Assembly: GCA_903772945.1 (NCBI GenBank)
Contig: CAICTM010000704.1
Coordinates: 1-51,931 of the forward strand
Length of the DNA: 51,931 nucleotides
Reading direction: 5' to 3'
Origin: Seminavis robusta
Taxonomy: Eukaryota; Bacillariophyta; Bacillariophyceae; Naviculales; Naviculaceae
Notes under the pieces: generated by a model
The model's input: the letters and a program-made list of their open reading frames with translations, nothing else
The model's database searches: none
Told to the model about the DNA's origin: nothing
Made by a program: the position numbers and the translations under genes
Shown here: positions 32,430 to 43,672 of the stretch, piece after piece
Layout: each line of letters starts with the position of its first letter
Position numbering within the stretch: the first letter of the stretch is position 1

Positions 32430-32460
32430 GTTCCTGATTTCTTTTTGGTATCTCAGGAAC
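32430..32460 (-). other. stem-loop 3' of PAQR-like gene, copy B
   Basis: Same 8-bp inverted repeat as in copy A: GTTCCTGA at 32430-32437 and TCAGGAAC at 32453-32460. In the adjacent tandem unit at 32563 the left arm is lost. Confidence 0.45.
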
Positions 32461-32672
32461 AAGTACACTCTTCTGGCTTGGGGCCGTTCCTCCGTTCGTT
32501 ATAGGGGCTCGCGAAAGGCAGACGCGGACAACTGTTCATATCCGAGGCCCCGTCTTCAAGTTGATTTCTTTTTGGTATCTCAGGACAAGAACACTTTTTG
32601 ACTGTTCTGTGAAGGAGCTCATGAAAGGCAGGTGCGGACGACTGTTCATATCCAAGGCACCCTCTTCAAGTT
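32436..32672. repeat. local tandem duplication, two units
   Basis: Units at 32436-32562 and 32563-32672 both begin GATTTCTTTTTGGTATCTCA. Both contain GAAAGGCAG(A/G)(C/T)GCGGAC and CTGTTCATATCC, and end CTTCAAGTT. Copy A of the larger duplication has only one unit. Confidence 0.75.
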
Positions 32673-32688
32673 ATGAATCCTAAGCAAG

Positions 32689-33399
32689 TCATTGAATACC
32701 CATCCAATCCAGATCAGCAAACACATGTCCCGATGGTTGTACCATAGAGCAGATATCTTCCGTGTAGAAACTGTATGTCCAGTTCCCTCGAATGTTGACA
32801 AGGATCCCCATTGTGACAAGGAGATGCATCCATTCATGGTAGCCCCAATACTTGCGATGTCCTCCCACTTGTGTAGCATAAAGCGTGAGTCCCGATCCAT
32901 AGAGAATGAGACAACCAACGGTGTGGTAGAATGCGTCTAGGTTGTCATGCACATGCCATCCCAGGAACCATAAATTGGAAACAAAGGCAATGGCACAGCT
33001 TGAAAAGACAATGGGTCCAAATCCGCAGAGGACTCCGATGATCCCTAATGTCACAGGCACGGCAACGGTACCTACTGACAGCAAGAAATCCGGCTTACAA
33101 GCTTCACTCTCCACGAGCTGAAATCCCATGAAGGAAGCCCCGCAGACAGCCAGAATACAGGATTTGTCAACTCGAGTAATGGCTTCCAGCAGTGCTTCAG
33201 ACTTCCAGGGAACCAAGTGCACCAGACTGGACATTATGAAAACAAAGGCAATGGCAATGACAGCGGGCAATGCTGGGGTGGGAATGTCGTTCCAATGAAC
33301 ACATACTAGAGGGAGATACGTCATTGCTCCCATCCCATGCAGCCATCCTCGACACAGTGGTCTTGGAGTTCCATCGGCATAGTTCTTGTGAAATACCAT
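32689..33399 (-). CDS. PAQR/hemolysin III-like membrane protein, copy B
   Basis: A 236-residue paralogue of the gene at 27078-27812, with the same zinc-site residues (Ser57, His61, Asp78, His188, His192). Residues 1-205 are identical and DNA differences in that part are silent. The C-terminus reads SFYTEDICSMVQPSGHVF and lacks the eight residues SAASAAVG of copy A, an in-frame 24-bp difference. Near-identity with only silent changes points to a recent duplication, gene conversion or strong purifying selection. Both reading frames are intact, so both may be expressed. Confidence 0.78.
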   Translation of the reverse strand: MVFHKNYADGTPRPLCRGWLHGMGAMTYLPLVCVHWNDIPTPALPAVIAIAFVFIMSSLVHLVPWKSEALLEAITRVDKSCILAVCGASFMGFQLVESEACKPDFLLSVGTVAVPVTLGIIGVLCGFGPIVFSSCAIAFVSNLWFLGWHVHDNLDAFYHTVGCLILYGSGLTLYATQVGGHRKYWGYHEWMHLLVTMGILVNIRGNWTYSFYTEDICSMVQPSGHVFADLDWMGIQ

Positions 33400-33403
33400 C
33401 TTC

Positions 33404-33464
33404 TTGTTGTGTTGTGTTGTGTTGTGTTGTGTTTGTGTTTGTGTTGTGTTGTGTTGTGTTGTTG
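33404..33464. repeat. TTGTG microsatellite
   Basis: About 60 bp of TTGTG units with two TTTGTG interruptions, directly upstream of the ATG of PAQR-like copy B. A shorter version lies upstream of copy A at about 27825-27852. It would be CAACA-rich in the mRNA leader. Confidence 0.85.
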
Positions 33465-33470
33465 AGTTTA

Positions 33471-34205
33471 TGGGAGGAAGTGATTGAATTCACAAGAAAA
33501 CTTGAGTGCTACCTCTTACCGCAGCCAGTCACCATGCAATCTTTGGTGGTTCCATTCCGACTTCCGTGCATCGCAGCGCAGCGTGGAGCTGTGTACTAGT
33601 ACTCAATAGCTAGTAGGTAGCTCCCAACGCCAACGCCTCTCAGCGCCAAGCAGTTTTTGTGCTGAAAGCTGAAAGTAGTGGACTTTGGTCTTGGTGTTTT
33701 TCGGAACTCGGGGTGGGAGTGGAGTCCGTAGCTTGAGACAGGTAAAATGTAAAATGTACGTATGTGGCTCCTCAAAAAGGCCTCTTTCTGTTTGATTCTT
33801 GCACAAGACGTTCTGATGCTTTCTGATCCAAAGTTGTTACACACACATTCACACTTTGCACAAAAACGGCATGCAGGCCTTTTCCGAGAGTGGGTGGCTG
33901 TCAAGTCTCTAACCCTAAAACTATTAGAAATATATTTCTAACTCTAAACTGATGACATCATTTAAACTCACTGACGCATGGTGCTGTCGTCCTCCATTCA
34001 GAATTCGTTCTTCCGCTAAGATCCTCTCAAGCAAGATCTCGTGGTGCCTCGATCCTTGCTTCAGCCATCATCTCTCATGCATCAAGCTTGACAACTCCAT
34101 AAAACAAACAGTACTAATATCCTTTCATCCTTTCAAATCATACAATCTTAATAAGGCAAGGCAGAGACACAGCTTGATTTTTTAGAATAGGCATCTACCG
34201 GTAGC
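33471..34205. other. intergenic between divergent genes
   Basis: Upstream of both PAQR-like copy B (minus) and the next plus-strand gene. No recognised motif; GGTACC/ACCGGT lie just before the start at 34206. Confidence 0.45.
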
Positions 34206-35540
34206 ATGGGTACCTTTAGCTTTAGCATTCAAAGCGTATCAACGTTGCACTTGCTAGCGTTAGCTGGGCTTGCCGTTGTTTCCAACCATAACTTTCAAGT
34301 GTCCGCGTTGAGTGCAAGTACCAGTACTGGTGCTGCTGGTACTCTGTCCTACTTGGATTCTCTGTCTCGGGTACAAGTGGCTACTACTAGTGGTACTGGT
34401 GGTACTGGTGTTGCTCCTGCCATTACCCCTTCTACCGGTGGCAAGACCAAGAACACCAAGGAGGAGATTATTGCCAGTGCCAGTGCCAGTGCCAGTGCCA
34501 TTGCTGCAGGCACTAAGGGTAACTCTGCTAAGGCTACCAGTAGTATTTACAAGGCTAGTACCGGCAGGTATGAATTCAAGGCAGCTCCCCGGTTGGACGC
34601 CAAAACCAAGATTCAGAAAGAACGAGAAAGCAATGAACTCTTGAACAGCATTGGCTTTGTGGTTTCTACCACTTTGTACGTAGGAATTCCCTATGCGCTC
34701 TTTGGAATGCCTTCCGACTTTTTGCTTGACAAGGTGGAACACCAAATTGGACAGGTCATTGGTACTGGTACACAAGAAACTAGTAATTTCAGAGAATTAC
34801 TGGTGCAAAAAGGACTTGTCAATGACAATGACAGCCGTCCTTCCCAACTGCTCAAGGAATCCTTTCAAGCAGCAACTGAATTTGCTATCAAGAGCACTTG
34901 GTCCCCTCAAACCAGCAAGCAACCTCATCCTCGCATGGATACAGATGCCATTGTGGGGCGCATCATGGCTCCATCCAAAAGCAACTACCAGTACATGTAC
35001 ATGGACCAACCCAAAGTGGCTCAAGTACCAGTGCCAGTAGTGCCAGTGCCAGCAGTACCAGTGCCAGCAGTACCAGTGCCAGTACAAGTTCAGGAAACAG
35101 TACAAGAACAACAACCGGCCACCCCGAGTAAAAGTGACAGTGACAGTCCTGTCATGGCGATGGAGCAAGTACAAAACGTTCAGGAAACAGAACAGGAACA
35201 GGAACAGGAACAAGCAACTGCCACACAAAGTGACAGTTCTGTCGTTGCAATTCAGGAAGGAGAGGATGCAGCCATCTATCCCTCCACCACTTTGCCAGAA
35301 CTGGACGCGCCCGTCAATACTGGCACCGGTACTGGTACTACTGCTAGTAATGCTATCATGGAGCAAGAAACTGCTCCAGTTGCGTGGCAGCAAAGAACTG
35401 ACTACCAATCATACCACTACGACAATCATAACCAGTACAATGACAATAACCAAGACAATGACGTTGAATACCAAGGAACCAATGCGAAGCAGCAAAGCTT
35501 GGCCGATCAAGAATATGGCCATGACACAAGTCTCTTCTAA
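34206..35540 (+). CDS. low-complexity secreted or targeted protein, unrecognised
   Basis: A 444-residue single-exon protein. Residues 1-36 have a hydrophobic core (LLALAGLAVVS) and a likely cleavage site around SALSA, so the protein enters the secretory route or possibly the plastid. Residues 40-115 are Ser/Thr/Ala/Gly-rich. A more ordered middle part (about 125-250) has ELLNSIGFVVSTTLYVGIPYALFGMPS, which could be a membrane span, and MDTDAIVGRIM. Then come VPVPAVPVPA repeats (about 277-293), Gln/Glu-rich runs and an Asn/Asp/Tyr-rich tail. The repeats are also visible as CAGTGCCAGTACC-type repeats in the DNA. No family is recognised. Length and frame are intact, so it is probably real. Confidence 0.65.
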   Translation: MGTFSFSIQSVSTLHLLALAGLAVVSNHNFQVSALSASTSTGAAGTLSYLDSLSRVQVATTSGTGGTGVAPAITPSTGGKTKNTKEEIIASASASASAIAAGTKGNSAKATSSIYKASTGRYEFKAAPRLDAKTKIQKERESNELLNSIGFVVSTTLYVGIPYALFGMPSDFLLDKVEHQIGQVIGTGTQETSNFRELLVQKGLVNDNDSRPSQLLKESFQAATEFAIKSTWSPQTSKQPHPRMDTDAIVGRIMAPSKSNYQYMYMDQPKVAQVPVPVVPVPAVPVPAVPVPVQVQETVQEQQPATPSKSDSDSPVMAMEQVQNVQETEQEQEQEQATATQSDSSVVAIQEGEDAAIYPSTTLPELDAPVNTGTGTGTTASNAIMEQETAPVAWQQRTDYQSYHYDNHNQYNDNNQDNDVEYQGTNAKQQSLADQEYGHDTSLF

Positions 35541-36761
35541 CCAAGGCAGCTATAGCCGCGTGCGTTGCTGGATGGATTGGTACTACATTTAGTACATGGA
35601 CAAATTCGAGAAAAAAAGAAGAAAAACGTACATTTTGCATGGGTCCTAGTCAAGTCGAGTCAGAGTCGAGTTGAGTCGGCCATTTTGAATTTTAAAAGTG
35701 ACAAAAAGCCGACAAAAGTTTAGCGTACCAGTAACAATTAGAACAGCATTTACGTCAATATTTATTACAAGACCAGGAAAGAATCGCGATGCGCCAGGAC
35801 GAAACAACCTCACAATATGTGGAGCCCATTTTCCCCCAGTGATTCCTATGGTGACATAGACTAGCTTCCGTACCGTACGGTACTGGTACCAGGTATCTGT
35901 TTGATCCTGTAGAGGATCTCTTTCATTGTTGGCAGCATGCAGTTGACTAGCTAGGCACTATAGATAGTTGGGAATCGAGTCGATCTGTCATGTGGAGAGC
36001 AATAATGAAAAAATTATCAGTATTTGCAAATCTCCGAAACGTACAATCTCCGAAACGGGCTTTCAGGGTTTGGATGCATCCTGCTGCTGCCTAATAAGCA
36101 ATACCAGAACAGTGATCTATCCTCCCTGAGTGACAGTCTACAGGTTCGTACAGGTCGTAACGGTACGGCCACACCATCATCAACGAAATTGGCCTTGCCT
36201 TGATTTTGTCCCTTCCCCCCCCAGATTGGGTGGACGGGGTATGTGGTGAAATGCAGCTACAATGGCTTATTGAGTTGTCCAAGCGGTACATGGTACTCGA
36301 GTACTTGTCAATTACTTGGTACCAGAATCTGAGGATTTAAAGCAAAATTGACTCTGTGACTACTCAGGATATATGAGCGGATTTACTCTGTTGCTTTACA
36401 GTATACAACTTCTACAGTCTTTTAGCGGTATGCATTTGAAGCGTCTCACTTCGTAAAGATAATAGACCTGGACTTCTCAACTTCACAGCCACTTGTACAG
36501 CTCTGGTACATACTGTACCTGGTACCAGGTCTACCAGTAGCTAGTACTACTCTCACTTTCTCTCTGAACAGGTTCGAATGCTTCATCCATTATCCGGCCA
36601 AAACACGGTTCACTCATTTGCCACACAATCTTGCTGCTTACACGAGAACAACCCAAAACCAACTCGAGGACAACGGAACGCCACAGCTCGCACCGCAAAA
36701 CCAAAGTTGGAGTTTGAAAGATCAAGACAAGATGATTCCAAGAAGAAAGAAAGAGAGGACC
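35541..36761. other. intergenic, no gene supported
   Basis: Contains GAGTCGAGT-type short repeats near 35650-35680 and GGTACC/CTAG palindromes near 35870-35950 and 36510-36545. It is the upstream region of the receptor gene. Confidence 0.5.
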
Positions 36762-39532
36762 ATGGCGGTATCCTCAATTGGTGTGTCTACAACTACTGGT
36801 AGTACGCGTCGTCTCCCAGTTTGGCTCCTTCTGCCGGTGATGGTTGGGGCCGTCTTTGCCAAGCCTGAAAGTCTGAACCCTATTTCAAGAATGAGGAATC
36901 CCTTCTCGCAAGGGTGCTTGTTTTCCCACGGGGTGGTCCCACACGTGAGGTTGTGCAACTCAGAAGATAGCCGAGAGGACATGGACAACGGCATCTGCCG
37001 GGCGCCCACGTTGGACTACATGGAAATGCGCTCCTTTGGAGCCAACTGGGAAAGCCGCATCTTTGCCGCCTGGATTGTACAGATCGTGCTTAGTGAATTG
37101 GTGGGTGTCCCGGCCACCGTGGAAAGTGGAATGTCTCCAGAAGAAGCAAGCTTGAACTTCTACGATCCCTTTCCTCCGCCGGAACTTGCCCACGGGGCCA
37201 ATTCTAAAAGTGAAGCGTTGGAAACTGCGTTTGCTTTCGAAGACTGTCGGATGGTACAACGGGGAGGTGATGCCCATAAACCTTGCGCTCACTTCACCCC
37301 GGAAATTTGGGATGCAGAGGCCAAGTAAGTTGAAAGTTGACTTGTCATCAGACTGATCATCACTGCAATGCCCAAGAGACGTGGTGTACACCTAATTTGA
37401 ACGTTATTCCTATCCCATGCGTACGGTATCGACACAGCTGGACCCAGGACCGAGTGTTCGAGGGGACGTTAGAGCCTCCCACCAGCTATGGTATCGTCGG
37501 GGAAGAAGCATTGTACGTCACCAAATTCACCTTGGAGCAAGACCCCTCCTTTGCTACATACATTGGCCTCAAGGGAGATCGCTATAGACAAAAGCTTGCC
37601 GAGACGTTTAAGCGTCCCCTGTCGTGGCTGCAATACTGCGAACAGGTTTCCATCGACAATTGCACGACATCCAACCAAGTGGCCCAAAGACCCCCGAAAG
37701 ATGAAACCGAAGCTGCACGCTACTTTGTAGACGGTTCCTACATTGGAAACTTTCAATACACTGATCAAAACAACTGTACACTCAACAACGACAGCTGCAC
37801 TGGACACTTTGCTGACTACCCTTGTGACTGGACATCATTCGCAGAGGCACAATTCTATCACTTGAACATTGCATTGGAGAGCAATGGACCGCTACCCGGT
37901 TCTCGTGGATATAGCTACTCGCAGCTGCGAGAACTTTGGCAGGCTGCCAATGCGACGAAAAGCAACCTGATCATGTTCTGGTACACTCCAGAGCCAGCAG
38001 TACACCAATTCATGGGAAGCGATGCAGAGTTTCATAAAATCACCATGAAGTCTCCAACGAAACAATGCCTTGATGCCCGCCCTGATCGTACTGAAACCTG
38101 CAATGGCAACAACACGATTCGGGTGGGCGGACCCGAAGCAGACTGTGGCGACTCTCCCAAACCACTCCAAAAGGTTGTTACCGGGAACTTGTTTGAACTT
38201 ACTCACGCAGAGTCCATACCAGAGGCGGTTCGCAGTCCTGCCTATGATGTGTTGAGGACATTCCGACTCTTTGAACACCACCTGGGAGACATTGCAAGCC
38301 TCAAGGCGCAATTCAAAGGAGATGCCAGGCAAGCCGTCTGCCAATGGGCTGTGGAAAACGTCGACTTTTTACAATCCTTCACGCCTCAGACATATCCACG
38401 AGTTCTGGAAGGAGGAGAAGGATCGCTTGGATACTGGACCCTCATTTCAGTCTCCTTCGGGAGCTTGGCGCTTCTATTGGTCCTTCTGACGGTTTACGCC
38501 GTCCACAGATATCAAGGCAAACGATCCATTCGAATTGCTCAAATCGAGTTCTTGTACCTGCTGCTCGCAGGCCTCGTCTTGGTAGCAACTGGGTCCGTTG
38601 TCATTGGAATACCACCATCGAACGGCAGCTGTGTCCTGTCCATCTTTTTGATCAACCTGGGCTATGCCCTAGAACTGGTACCCCTGATTATCAAAATTGC
38701 GGGCATCAACAGGATCATGTCCGCCGCCAGACACATGAGGCGAGTACGCCTCGAGAAGACGGACCTCTACAAGTCAGTGGTGGTTATTGTACTGCTGGTC
38801 TTGGCATTTCTAATATCGTGGTCCGTGGTGGATCCCCCGTACAAGGAAGCCGAGTACATCCTTACAGGAAGAACGAACGAAGACGGAGCACGGGTTGTGA
38901 ACTTTGTCTACTTTTGCAGCAGTGACTCTGGGATCTGGGAGTTTGTTGCGATTGGATGGAACGGCGTTCTGCTTTTCTCGGCAAGTGTCTTGGCTTTCCA
39001 AACTCGACTTTCCCAGCACGAGTTCAACGAATCTCGCACTCTTTCCTTCCTGATCTATTCACACTTCCTCTTTGTGATTATTCGGGTTGCAACTTTCTTC
39101 CTGAGGGAATCTGTCAATGAAAGAATTCTGTCGCACATCAACAGTTCGATTTTCAGCTGTGATACGATAGCGGCGGTGATTATCTACATGATCCCAAAGC
39201 TGCTAAAGGAGGACGAGTCGAGAATGTCTTCTACACGCTTTTTCCAGTGTGGAGTGGACGACTGTCATCTGGGTGACAATGTTACTAGTACTCGTTTGAC
39301 TCCTGTAGAAGTGGGAACGGGCTGTCATCACTTGGTGTGCGAATCCTGTGGATACGTCCAAGATACATGTACCAGCACCGATCGTGCTACCGGTAGTCAG
39401 ATGCAAATTGCAGAGAATTCGATTTCCCTTGCACCAGCATCCCACCTCGACCTGGCTGACAGCTGCCACGAAGACGACAAAGAAGAGCAGTCCGCGTCTG
39501 ATTCCACACCAGAAGTTATGGTGGATGAGTAG
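36762..39532 (+). CDS. class C GPCR-like receptor with large ectodomain
   Basis: Two exons are inferred: 36762-37324 and 37438-39532. The 113-nt intron has a GTAAGT donor and a CGACACAG acceptor. The product is 885 residues. The ATG at 36762 has a strong context (ACCATGG); one at 36732 is also in frame. A signal peptide covers about 18-35. The ectodomain (to about 515) has many Cys and Asn-glycosylation sites. Its beginning (SFGANWESRIFAAWIVQIV, LVGVPATVES) resembles substrate-binding proteins of glycine betaine ABC transporters (OpuAC-like), joined to GPCRs in other diatoms as far as I recall. Seven membrane spans lie at about 519-778, with MIPKLL in span 7 as in class C receptors (GABA-B type). 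The cytosolic tail of about 105 residues is Cys- then Ser/Asp/Glu-rich. The ligand is unknown. Confidence 0.82.
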
Positions 39533-41138
39533 TGGACGGAGCAAAACGCACTGGGAGTCGAGTCAGTCTGATGCCTGCTAGCTAGCTAGCTACCTATAGT
39601 TGCCTGGAAGAGACGAAGATCAACCGGTACCGCACCTGGGTGAAACGCAATGACGCCTGGACTGACTAGTACGAGGAATGCAGCGTAGAGTCCTGCGCTG
39701 CGTCTCTGGATAGCTACATGTAGATGCTAGAGGAAGCCAAACGCGACAACCAATGCTAGGCCCTGTTCATTGAGTCGGAGCCAGAGTCGGTCCTCCTTGC
39801 GCGTGTTCGACTGACGAGAGATCTCGAGCAGCGCACCGCAACGTTCCGGTACCGTTGATATGTGGCTTATCTCATTTGTCATTGAGCAGTACGTGCGTTA
39901 CTACATACAAACCACCCCAGGAAAGAGAAGGCTTCGGCTGGCTAGTAGTAGGTAATGCAAAGTCTCCCAGCACGCCTGCACTCCTCCAAGTCAATATCAG
40001 GCGAAGCAAAACAAACACTACTACTAGTAGCAAATAGAAGCAATGAAAGGGGACCTTTGAGGAAAAGGACGAACGCGCTTGCACCGGTAAGGAGCGAAAC
40101 TCAAACGGCGTGATCCATCTCCGTGGTACTTGTGGTACTTACCTGCCAACCATCGCATTGTTCCCTCACGGTACTGCTTCAGCTTGGATGATACGGGTAT
40201 TCATATGGTGTTGCCGAGGAAGCCTTTTGCTGGTTCTACTAAGGGTACCGTTGGGCTCCAGCTCAACCAATTCGACTCTGCTGGTCTTCGACGTGATTGC
40301 CAAAAACTGCTTTCTCATTTATACCTGGTATACAAAATGTACGAGCGTACCGGTAGACTCCGGATGACCATACCGTTTTTGCTGGCGTTTGTAGGTAGCT
40401 AGTGCTGGCAATTCAAGTATGCATACAGTACCACTGTATGTATCTCGTTCTGATGCATCGCATTAAACCTGCTTTGAGCAGTCCTGGGTTTGCTTTTCTA
40501 GTAGAGCTAGCTATCGATAGCTAGCTGGCAACTTGCGGGTACGTAGTGTACATGTACGTTCTAACCAGCACTGGAATTTTCTAGTGGTTCCTGCAAAAGG
40601 TGCGCTGTTAAATTTATGGTGTTGTCGCCCTGCGGGCAGAACGTTCTGGTGCCGTACCATACTTAAATACCGTTCCAGGTCTTGTATAAAAACGGTCCGC
40701 TAAATTGAAGATCGACGGCCGCGCGCTATGGACGCGCGATTCCGAGGCGAAGCCGAGTATGGCGCGTACAGTAGCGCGCAGGCCGGAGATCTTAAGACGA
40801 GAGGAGGAGGAGGCAAGATCGAGGCTGAAGGTCAAGGGCGCGAAAGGAAGGCCGAAGGCCTGAAAAGCGACGAGACCGAAGACGAGATCGCAGCCGACAC
40901 CCGAGTCTGCCAATGAAGAGGACCGTCATTTGTGTGTAATCTGTACAGTGATAATCCGAGACATAAGCTGTTAGACTGACACATTAGACTGTTGTAACTG
41001 CCCATACTGCTCCATTGAAGAAACTCAACAATAGCCAATCATTTGGCCATCGACACAACATCTCCAGTAGCAGGTCATTCACTCGAAAGATTTACTCCTG
41101 TACCTGTAGGATTCAGTACTGAAGCTACGGCCGTGAAG
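39533..41138. other. intergenic with a GC-rich island
   Basis: Mostly CTAG/ACCGGT palindrome-rich spacer. At about 40620-40916 the base composition changes to GC-rich (GGCCGCGCGC, ATGGACGCGCG), with small hairpins such as GGCCGAAGGCC and GGCGAAGCC. Both strands are open there for 60-100 codons. No function recognised. Confidence 0.45.
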
Positions 41139-43672
41139 ATGTCCGACGACGAGTTTGTCCTTCCTCCTGTACCGGCAACTTCTCCTCCCAGTAGTGCAAT
41201 GGGATTCGGATGGGCGGAGGATTGTGGCTCCACCATTGACTCAGGGAACGGCCGCGGCAACACTGCTTGGCTTCGCCTCAGCTCCTCCACCACCTTTGAC
41301 ACAAGGAACTGCTGCGGCGACACTCCTTGACTTTGCCAATCCTCATTCTCCTACTCCAGCAGATCCAAACGTCTTCCAATCCACGCTCGAATGTACCATT
41401 GACTTCGGTGGAAATGGCAATGAAGGAACTCCTCAAATCAACAACCGACCTGCCAGAGTCTCCTTGGAAAATGAGGAAAATCAGGACACAGCCTCACCAA
41501 CAGCAGAGGAAGATGAGCCAACACAAGAAACTCCACAAGAGGAGCAGCCAACTCCAATACTCAACTCTGCCGCTGCCATTGCTGGTGCCTTGGAGGCTGG
41601 AAATCAGTATGAATCCATGGTATTGACTGAGGAAGACCTCAAGTTGTTAGCCGAATCCGAAGACAAAGGAAAAGTATCCAAGGAACATGCCGCCAAAATC
41701 ACCCGCTGTGTGAATCGATTCTTCACAACCATCCACGAAAATGGAGGCGACATCTTGGCGAATCTTCTGAAGAAGGAACCAGCCAATTATGCGAATGGGA
41801 AGATAGTCGATTATGCCTTCTTCAACATTGTGAGTGGAGACAAGAACATCGACAAGCAAACCATTCTCAATCATTGTCTCGTCTTGTGAGGAATGAAATG
41901 GCCTGTTTGTAAAGAGCGGAAAAAAAAGGGAAACCTGTTGGCCACAACAGTCTTCGAATCAGTACAATCCAAAAGATCCTTTTCCATTTCTTCACAAAGC
42001 TCGCGGCATCCAATACAAGTACAAAGAAGATTTCAATGAAAAGGGACAGTTCCACGGCTTCATGATCACCAAGTGGTACATGATTCGGAAGAGCGATCCC
42101 AAGTTCGGAGTCAAGAATTACAAATCCGCAATTGACTGGGATGCGGATGCGAAGATTCGTGAAGCGATTCGTGACGGAAGACTCCAACCCTGGACAAATC
42201 CGCAGCATCTTCTGTACGTCTTGCTCTATGTGCTTGGTCGGTTCTTCCTTTTCCGTGGAGGCAAGGAGATGGCGAATCTTTTGCACGAAGAGACATATGG
42301 GGGTGTCTACGATCGAAGACTTGGAGAGCTAGCCGGCAATGAGTATGAAGCATTCGTTCTCCCGGAAGACAAGACCAACCGACTCAATCTCGTGAATCCA
42401 TCGGCGTTGAACAAAGATGATCGCTGCATTGAGTGTATGGAGAATCCGCATGACGAACTCTGTCCGGTCAAGGTCATCCGTTTCTTCAAGGGAAAGTGTC
42501 ATCCAGAAGCCGTCAAGTTCTTCGCCAAGATTGCCACCGCCAAACAGCGAAAGGAGTACACCACCAAGGCGAAACGTGATGTTTGGTTTTGTCCCGCCAA
42601 GCACGGAGACACCCCGAAAAATCTTGGCTACCACAAGCTGAATGGGTTCACCAAGGAATTAGCGAAAATGTGTGGCTTGACCAATTGGGAAGACATTTCC
42701 AATCATGGTTGGCGAGCGTACGGAATCACAAAACTCCATGCCGCCCGTGTCGATCTCAAGACTCGATTGAAGATGGCACGACACAAGTGCGAGAAGAGTC
42801 AACTTCCTTATGCTCGCTTGACAAGTGACGGTCTGTTCAAAGCTCACCAGGCCTTGCGTGGGACAGATGATGCGATCGCTGCTCAAGACGACGACGATGA
42901 CGAAGGAGCCAAAGAAACCCGCTGCCAAAAAGCGAGGAACCAAGACTGCCGCCAAAGGAAATAAAAAGAAGAAGTTCCCAAGAAGGCGGGTGGTAGAATT
43001 CCAGAGATTGTTCCACTCAAGAGAAGAAGAGGAAGATGCGAACTCCCAATTGACCGAAGGGAGCAAGGACCACAGCAAGATGTCGCGAGATGAGCTTTTG
43101 GCGGAGCTGGCTCGACGAGATTTCGCTGGATCGGTTGCCACCGTCCCCAATGTTGGTTTTGGGTCGGCGAGTGTTGCTGGATCGGCGAGTGGAGTTGGGG
43201 CGGCGAGTGTTGCTGGATTGGCGATTGGTGGTGGGTCGGCGAGTGTTGTTGGGAGTCAGGCAAGTTTCGCTAGTGGTCAGATGATGGCGGCGGTCCCACA
43301 GATGCAACCACAGATGCAACAGATGGCTATGACGGTCCCACAACAACCGATGGCGATGGCGGTCCCACAACAGATGCCGATGATGCAACCACAAATGCAG
43401 ATGGTGCAACCCCAGATGCCAATGATGATGCAATACCCATGATGGGATTCAATCCGGCCATGATGGGAATGGGATTTAGTCAGACATTTTTGCAGCAACA
43501 ATATGCGAATCAGGTCGGTCCACAGATCATTGTCCCACAGATGCAACAGATGCAACAACAAGCAATGATGCCACAACAGCCACAACCACAGCAGGTGATG
43601 TGCGTCCGGGATGCAAATGGGAATTTGGTACCGGCCGCAAATCAAAATGGAGCCAATCAAATGCAAGGATAA
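41139..43672 (+). pseudogene. Crypton-type tyrosine recombinase, frame-broken
   Basis: Coding blocks in successive frames. 41139-41210 starts MSDDEFVLPPVPATSPPSS. 41210-41886 has a duplicated PPLTQGTAAATLL motif, then Glu/Pro/Thr-rich sequence and a helical part that may be the core-binding domain. 41897-42895 is the catalytic domain. 42895-43435 is Lys-rich, then Gly/Ala/Ser/Val-rich, then Met/Gln-rich. 43435-43672 ends NQMQG. Numbered from the ATG at 42062, the catalytic set is Arg65 (FRGGKE), His215-x2-Arg218 (NHGWR), His241 (ARHK) and Tyr250 (LPYARL); the His-to-Tyr gap of nine is the spacing of Cre and lambda Int. Crypton elements, known in stramenopiles, encode such enzymes. Frame changes near 41210, 41890, 42895 and 43435 mean decay, introns or assembly indels. 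Element ends were not found. Confidence 0.72.

Larger units (their letters stand above)
32340..33470. repeat. segmental duplication, copy B
   Basis: Partner of 26826-27850, same orientation, about 5.5 kb away. It differs by an internal tandem duplication in the 3' flank (32436-32672), lack of 24 bp within the gene, a few silent changes and a longer TTGTG tract upstream of the gene. Confidence 0.85.

Noticed and set aside
36560..36580. tRNA T-arm-like GGTTCGAAT
   Set aside because: No acceptor stem, D-arm or anticodon arm can be folded around it. Similar GGTTCGAG words near 16282 also lack tRNA structure.
43017..43666. Minus-strand His/Leu/Trp-rich frames over the recombinase tail
   Set aside because: They are antisense to the Met/Gln-rich coding repeats on the plus strand.
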